Assembly (NCBI GenBank): GCA_023419055.1
Contig: JAEZYO010000330.1
Location: 1 to 10,382 of the forward strand
Length of the DNA: 10,382 nt
Direction: 5' to 3'
DNA from: Pseudomonadota bacterium
GTDB lineage: Bacteria > Myxococcota > Polyangia > Polyangiales > Polyangiaceae
The notes beneath the pieces were generated by a model. The model was not told the DNA's origin and ran no database searches. It saw only the letters and a program-made list of their open reading frames with translations. Of the stretch, positions 7,586 to 10,382 are shown in pieces. Position 1 is the first letter of the stretch. The number at the start of each line of letters is the position of its first letter. Both the position numbers and the translations under genes were made by a program.

Positions 7586-7591
7586 AGGAGG
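7586..7591 (+). promoter_or_regulatory. Consensus Shine-Dalgarno of the cysteine-rich gene
   Basis: AGGAGG, seven bases before ATG 7599, is a full match to the anti-16S sequence and much the strongest ribosome site in the window. It fixes the start at 7599 over a TTG at 7578 and suggests high translation. In 7495-7585 the only promoter candidate I see is TTGTGC (7521-7526), 16 bases, GATACC (7543-7548), which is weak. Confidence 0.8.
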
Positions 7592-7598
7592 AATATTC

Positions 7599-8888
7599 AT
7601 GCAAGCGCAAAGTGAGCGGCCGCTATCAGCAAAGCTCGTGGCCATCTTGATGATTACGAGCATCCCGCTGCTGGCGGACTGCGGCAAAAAAGGGTTACCC
7701 GGAGCGAACGCGCTTCCGGGTGGAGTCGGTGACGCTGCCTGTCCTGCCAACGTGGCAGACGCATCGGCCGTCATGAGTGCGAACTTCGGGCTCGAAGGTG
7801 AGCTCGAGGGCAAGGTGAAGGCTGCGCTTTCTGCAGGCGCCCACCTGCAAGAGATCGCCGCCGAGCTCGAAGCCGAAGTCGCGACCGCTTGCGGCAACCT
7901 CGCGAAAGATCTCGGCGCGGACGACGCCGCCATCAACGCCAAGGAAGAGGGCCCGGGCAAGAAGGCCGAGGCCGCCTGCACGGCCGCGGTCAAGCTCGTG
8001 AACGAGTTCAAGGCCAAGGCGAGCGGCAAGCTCGTCGTCGAAGCCAAGCCCCCGGCGTGCGCCGCCTCGATGGACGCGGTCGCCGACTGCGCCGCCAAGT
8101 GCGACGCCAACGTCAAGCCCGGCAGCGCGAAGGTGGAGTGCGACGGCGGCGAGATCAGCGGCCAGTGCGACGCCAAGTGCGAGGGCAAGTGCACGGTCGA
8201 AGCCGGCGCCCAGTGTGAGGGCAGCTGCAGCGGCGAGTGCAAGGGCGAGTGCACCGCGGAAATCTCCGGCAAGTGCGACGGCACCTGTGAAGGCAAGTGC
8301 AACGGCAAGGACACCAAGGGCAAGTGCGACGGCACCTGCGAAGGCAAGTGCAAGGGCAAGGCCGAGGCTTCCTGCAGCGGCGAGTGCAAGGGCAGCTGCA
8401 GCGCGAGCTGCACCGCGTCCGCCAAGGGCGAGTGCAAGGGCACCTGCTCGGGCAAGTGCAGCGTCGAGATGAAGGCGCCGAAGTGCAGCGGTGAAGTGAA
8501 GCCGCCGGAGATGAGCGCCGAGTGCAAGGCGAACTGCGACGCCGAGGTGAAGGCGAAGCTCGAGTGTCAGCCCGCCAGCGTGTTCGTGAAGATCGAAGGC
8601 GCCGCGGACGTGAAGGCTGCCACGCAGCTCAAGGCCGCCCTCTCCAAGAACCTCCCCGCCATCCTCAAGGTCTCCATGGGGATGAAGGGCAAGGTCGAGG
8701 GCATCGCGGGTAACGTCAAGGCGACGCTCGAAGGCGTCCAGGGTGCCGTCTCGGGCGGTGGCGCCGCGGCCCTCAAGGTCGCCGGCTGCTTCGCCACCTC
8801 GCTCAAGGCTCAAGCCGACGCGGCCGTCTCGATCGACGTGTCCGTGAAGGCGAGCGCCTCGGCGAGCGGCTCCGCCAGCGCCGGTTGA
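7599..8888 (+). CDS. Exported cysteine-lattice protein (C-x3-C repeats), function unknown
   Basis: 429 residues with 33 Cys. Residues 1-27 are a signal sequence (R7, K12, then LVAILMITSIPLLA). C28 follows as LAD-C, a lipobox spoiled by Asp at -1, so it may be a lipoprotein or a product of ordinary signal peptidase. Residues 48-150 are Ala/Glu/Lys-rich, probably helical, with scattered Cys. Residues 154-323 hold 28 Cys; between 190 and 287 they sit every four residues (C-D/E/S-G-x-C) in six blocks of three or four, with one position skipped between blocks. Residues 324-415 are again helical-looking, with C397, and the tail is Ala/Ser/Gly. Gly and Lys/Glu fill the lattice. I recall similar C-G-rich proteins from myxobacterial genomes, without a known role. 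Metal binding or a disulfide-bonded extracytoplasmic module are both possible. The gene stands alone, with a terminator on each side. Confidence 0.9.
   Translation: MQAQSERPLSAKLVAILMITSIPLLADCGKKGLPGANALPGGVGDAACPANVADASAVMSANFGLEGELEGKVKAALSAGAHLQEIAAELEAEVATACGNLAKDLGADDAAINAKEEGPGKKAEAACTAAVKLVNEFKAKASGKLVVEAKPPACAASMDAVADCAAKCDANVKPGSAKVECDGGEISGQCDAKCEGKCTVEAGAQCEGSCSGECKGECTAEISGKCDGTCEGKCNGKDTKGKCDGTCEGKCKGKAEASCSGECKGSCSASCTASAKGECKGTCSGKCSVEMKAPKCSGEVKPPEMSAECKANCDAEVKAKLECQPASVFVKIEGAADVKAATQLKAALSKNLPAILKVSMGMKGKVEGIAGNVKATLEGVQGAVSGGGAAALKVAGCFATSLKAQADAAVSIDVSVKASASASGSASAG
8268..8361 (+). repeat. Two near-identical 43-base copies, 51 bases apart, in the cysteine-lattice gene
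   Basis: 8268-8310 and 8319-8361 agree at 41 of 43 bases; the differences are T/C at 8287 and C/G at 8303. Each encodes GKCDGTCEGKC plus a short Gly/Lys stretch. The 51-base period is 17 codons, so duplication keeps the frame. It is the only join in the lattice where cysteine spacing is 9 (C234 to C243) rather than 8. Confidence 0.85.
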
Positions 8889-8913
8889 TCCGAACCCCGT
8901 TACCGCAAAGAAG

Positions 8914-8947
8914 AAGCCCCCTTGGCCTCGCGCGAAGGGGGCTTTTT
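8914..8947. terminator. Bidirectional terminator between the cysteine-rich gene and tetR
   Basis: AAGCCCCCTT (8914-8923) and AAGGGGGCTT (8935-8944) form a perfect 10-bp stem with an 11-base loop. On the plus strand it ends in TTTTT (8943-8947), a classic Rho-independent terminator 25 bases after the stop at 8888. On the minus strand the stem is followed by TTCTTCTTT, so it can also end the convergent tetR transcript, whose stop codon touches the stem. Confidence 0.9.
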
Positions 8948-9537
8948 CACGTCCTGAGGGCGCCCAGCCACTTCAACAGAAGGTCGCGTGCCTCGCGCCG
9001 GGTGGTCTCGCTGCCGCCCGACTCGAGGATGGCGCTCCCCGCTTGCGCGAACGCAGCGCCCAGCAAGCGCGCGAAGAGGACGACCGGGAACGGCTCGAGC
9101 ACGGCCTCGTCGATGGCGCTCTGGAGGAGACCCACGACCAGCGGTTCGTTCGCCGCGCGATCGATCTCGTCGAAGCGATCCTCGGGGACGACGCGCGGAC
9201 CATCACGGAACACGACCGCGAGCACCGTCGGATCCGAGCAGCGCTCGAGATACACGTCGCACGCCGCCTCGATCTTTGCCCAGCCCGAGGTCCCAGAGGT
9301 CCGCTCGTGAATGGCCGTCACGATGCCCTGCATGACCTCCGCGAGCACCGCCTCGAACAGCTCGAGCTTGCTCGGGAAATGATGATAGAGCGCGCCGTGC
9401 GTGACGCGGGCCTTCTGGCAGACCATGCCGATGCTGGTCGCGTCGTAGCCGTGCTGCGTGAAAAGCCGGGTCGCGACCTCGAGCAGGCGCGCGCGCGTGA
9501 CCTCTTTCTGCTCGGCGCGGGAGCGGGGTTTCCTCAT
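8947..9537 (-). CDS. TetR-family transcriptional regulator
   Basis: 196 residues, the typical TetR length. The N-terminal helix-turn-helix is clear: RARLLEVATRLFTQHGYDATSIGMVCQKARVTHGALYHHFPSKLELFEAVL (from about residue 15 to 65), with the recognition helix and GALYHHFPSK (48-57) near consensus. The C-terminal part (about 70-196) is the helical ligand-binding and dimer domain; its ligand cannot be told. I chose ATG 9537-9535 because AAGAAGG (9553-9547) lies nine bases upstream and the protein then begins MRKPRSRAEQ, as usual; an upstream reading to 9606 would translate the operator. The gene diverges from the methyltransferase gene with palindromes between, so it probably represses both itself and that gene. 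It converges on the cysteine-rich gene and shares its terminator. Confidence 0.95.
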   Translation of the reverse strand: MRKPRSRAEQKEVTRARLLEVATRLFTQHGYDATSIGMVCQKARVTHGALYHHFPSKLELFEAVLAEVMQGIVTAIHERTSGTSGWAKIEAACDVYLERCSDPTVLAVVFRDGPRVVPEDRFDEIDRAANEPLVVGLLQSAIDEAVLEPFPVVLFARLLGAAFAQAGSAILESGGSETTRREARDLLLKWLGALRT

Positions 9538-9575
9538 TTCCGTGCGCCTTCTTAGCCCGACCCGAGGCGCGCGGC

Positions 9576-9622
9576 ATTGACATTGCGTGATAATGTCAAT
9601 ACACATTATCGCATCATGTCAA
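9576..9622. promoter_or_regulatory. Probable TetR operator and divergent promoter region: nested palindromes
   Basis: ATTGACATT (9576-9584), seven bases, AATGTCAAT (9592-9600) is a perfect 25-bp inverted repeat. It lies inside a second dyad centred at 9599/9600. In that one, TTGACAT (9577-9583) mirrors ATGTCAA (9616-9622), and GATAATGT (9589-9596) mirrors ACATTATC (9603-9610); overall 17 of 23 base pairs match. TTGACA (9577-9582) is a perfect -35 hexamer on the plus strand but has only a poor -10 (TACACA, 9600-9605). GATAAT occurs on both strands (9589-9594 plus, 9610-9605 minus) and could serve as -10 boxes. Bound TetR would cover both promoters and the methyltransferase start codon. The operator role is inferred from symmetry and position. 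Confidence 0.75.
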
Positions 9623-10246
9623 AAGACGAGGCCCTCGAGCGGAGCTACCGGAACCCACTGATCGGCTACGGCTACGACGCCCTTTCCTGGCTGGTTTACA
9701 GCCACCCTCGGTGGGCGGGACGAGCTCCGGGAGCAGGCGCTCGACCTCGCGGACGTACGGCGGGGAGAGCGCGTGCTCGAGCTCGGCTGCGGCACCGGCG
9801 GCCTCACGCAGAAGCTCCTCGAGCGCGGGGCCTCCGTGACGGCCGTGGACTGGTCGGAGCCGATGCTCCGGGGCACCCGGCGGCGCGCCCCCGGCGCCAC
9901 CTTCGTTCAGAGCGAGATCACGGCCTACGCGCCGAGCCCGGCCTACGATCTCGTGTTGCTCGCTTTCGTGCTTCACGAGGTCTCGCCCGAGGATCGCGCG
10001 CTCGCGCTCGAGGTCGCTCGGCGTGCGCTCGCTCCCGAGGGCAGGGCAGCGGTCGTCGACCACGCCGAGCCTACGGACGGCTACCTTCCGAAAGCGATCT
10101 TCAAGTTCGTCCACGCCTTCGAGCCGCCGGCGCTCGCCGACTGGGCCCGCGGGAGCTTCGAGCCGGAGATCGAGCGAGCGGGATTCCGGATCACTCGACG
10201 TGCGACGCTCGCGCGCGGCACGGCTCGCGCCGTCATCGCGCACTAG
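9616..10246 (+). pseudogene. Class I SAM-dependent methyltransferase, broken by a 1-base frameshift
   Basis: The reading starts at ATG 9616 as MSKDEALERSYRNPLIGY and runs to about YSH (codons to 9705). The methyltransferase core lies in the next frame, from LGGRDELREQALDL onward to TAG at 10244. Dropping one C from the CCC at 9705-9707 joins them into one 209-residue protein with no stop. In that protein: SAM motif I VLELGCGTG (53-61); the acidic residue D78 in TAVDWSEPML; YDLVLLAFVLHEV (110-122); and EGRAAVVDHAEPTDGYLP (141-158), as in the Methyltransf_11/25 type. The substrate is unknown. As written, the shifted frame runs on to 10272 with meaningless sequence. A sequencing error, a fresh mutation or translational frameshifting are all possible. 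No Shine-Dalgarno precedes the ATG, which lies inside the operator. In the second frame the first ordinary start is GTG 9773, too late for a whole fold. Confidence 0.85.
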
Positions 10247-10288
10247 GCGGTGTGCGCGCGTACTCGTCCTGAACCTGCATCGCTCCTG

Positions 10289-10382
10289 TCACACGCGCAG
10301 CAGCAAGCCCGAGGCCTTCTCACCGGTCGCCCGCTCGATCGCATCGACGTAGTACCGGAGCTGTTCGGCGTAAGCGCCTTCG
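10289..10382 (-). CDS. C-terminal fragment, probable RecB-family (PD-(D/E)XK) nuclease or helicase-nuclease (cut by window edge)
   Basis: Reading leftward from the window edge gives 30 codons and a TGA at 10291-10289. The residues include YAEQLRYYVDAIERATG and end GLLLRV. Gln-Leu-Arg-Tyr-Tyr fits the QxxxY motif that closes the catalytic core of RecB/AddA-type nucleases, where a helix of the form YxxQLxxYxxAL is typical, followed by a last beta strand. The window holds only this end, so it could be AddA/UvrD-like, Cas4-like or another member. It converges on the methyltransferase gene, with 42 bases between them and no clear terminator. Confidence 0.55.
   Translation of the reverse strand, partial: EGAYAEQLRYYVDAIERATGEKASGLLLRV

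Noticed and set aside
8167..8460. Cysteine-repeat DNA as a CRISPR or non-coding tandem array
   Set aside because: The repeats keep codon phase with varied third bases and no constant-repeat/unique-spacer pattern; they are coding.
9538..9606. Upstream extension of TetR to 9606
   Set aside because: It would translate the palindromic operator, and TetR homology with a ribosome site begins at ATG 9537.

Overview
The window is GC-rich DNA with strong G/C bias at third codon positions, so long shadow frames run opposite most genes. The mix of genes suggests a myxobacterium (Myxococcota, probably the Polyangia/Sorangiineae side). The main clues are a secreted cysteine-lattice protein of a kind I associate with that group, a large secreted beta-repeat protein, and a DUF433 protein with an Ala/Pro tail. 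The lineage is an inference from gene character; no rRNA is present to confirm it.

Layout. Left edge: the first 18 codons of a minus-strand gene (1-54) that resembles the start of a ROK-family regulator. Next is a minus-strand pair read from about 3200 leftward: hisS (1877-3160), then, overlapping it by the four bases GTGA, a secreted 577-residue protein built from about 20 repeats with a 17-residue period (147-1880). The pair has a good sigma70-type promoter at 3205-3233 with a small palindrome in its spacer. Diverging from hisS is a plus-strand series: ruvX/yqgF (3311-3736), mltG (3733-4920, again a GTGA overlap), transketolase tkt (4988-6955) and a small DUF433 protein (about 7014-7451), closed by a hairpin terminator at 7462-7494. 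A separate plus-strand gene with a perfect Shine-Dalgarno (7599-8888) encodes an exported protein with 33 cysteines, 28 of them in a C-x3-C lattice. It ends at a bidirectional terminator (8914-8947) that also serves the convergent TetR regulator gene (8947-9537).

The tetR gene diverges from a class I SAM-dependent methyltransferase gene (9616-10246). Their shared control region holds a perfect 25-bp palindrome nested in a 46-bp imperfect one, which looks like the TetR operator. The methyltransferase is broken by one extra C near 9705-9707; removing it restores a clean 209-residue protein. At the right edge, 10289-10382 is the C-terminal end of a minus-strand gene with a QxxxY motif, as in RecB-family (PD-(D/E)XK) nucleases.

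How the genes fit together. hisS, ruvX, mltG and tkt are housekeeping genes: tRNA charging, pre-16S rRNA end processing, glycan-strand release and pentose phosphates. The accessory interest lies in the two unrecognised exported proteins (17-residue beta repeats; 4-residue cysteine lattice) and in the TetR/methyltransferase control region. I see no CRISPR array, tRNA, rRNA, insertion sequence or phage gene. No stretch over 300 bases lacks a gene.
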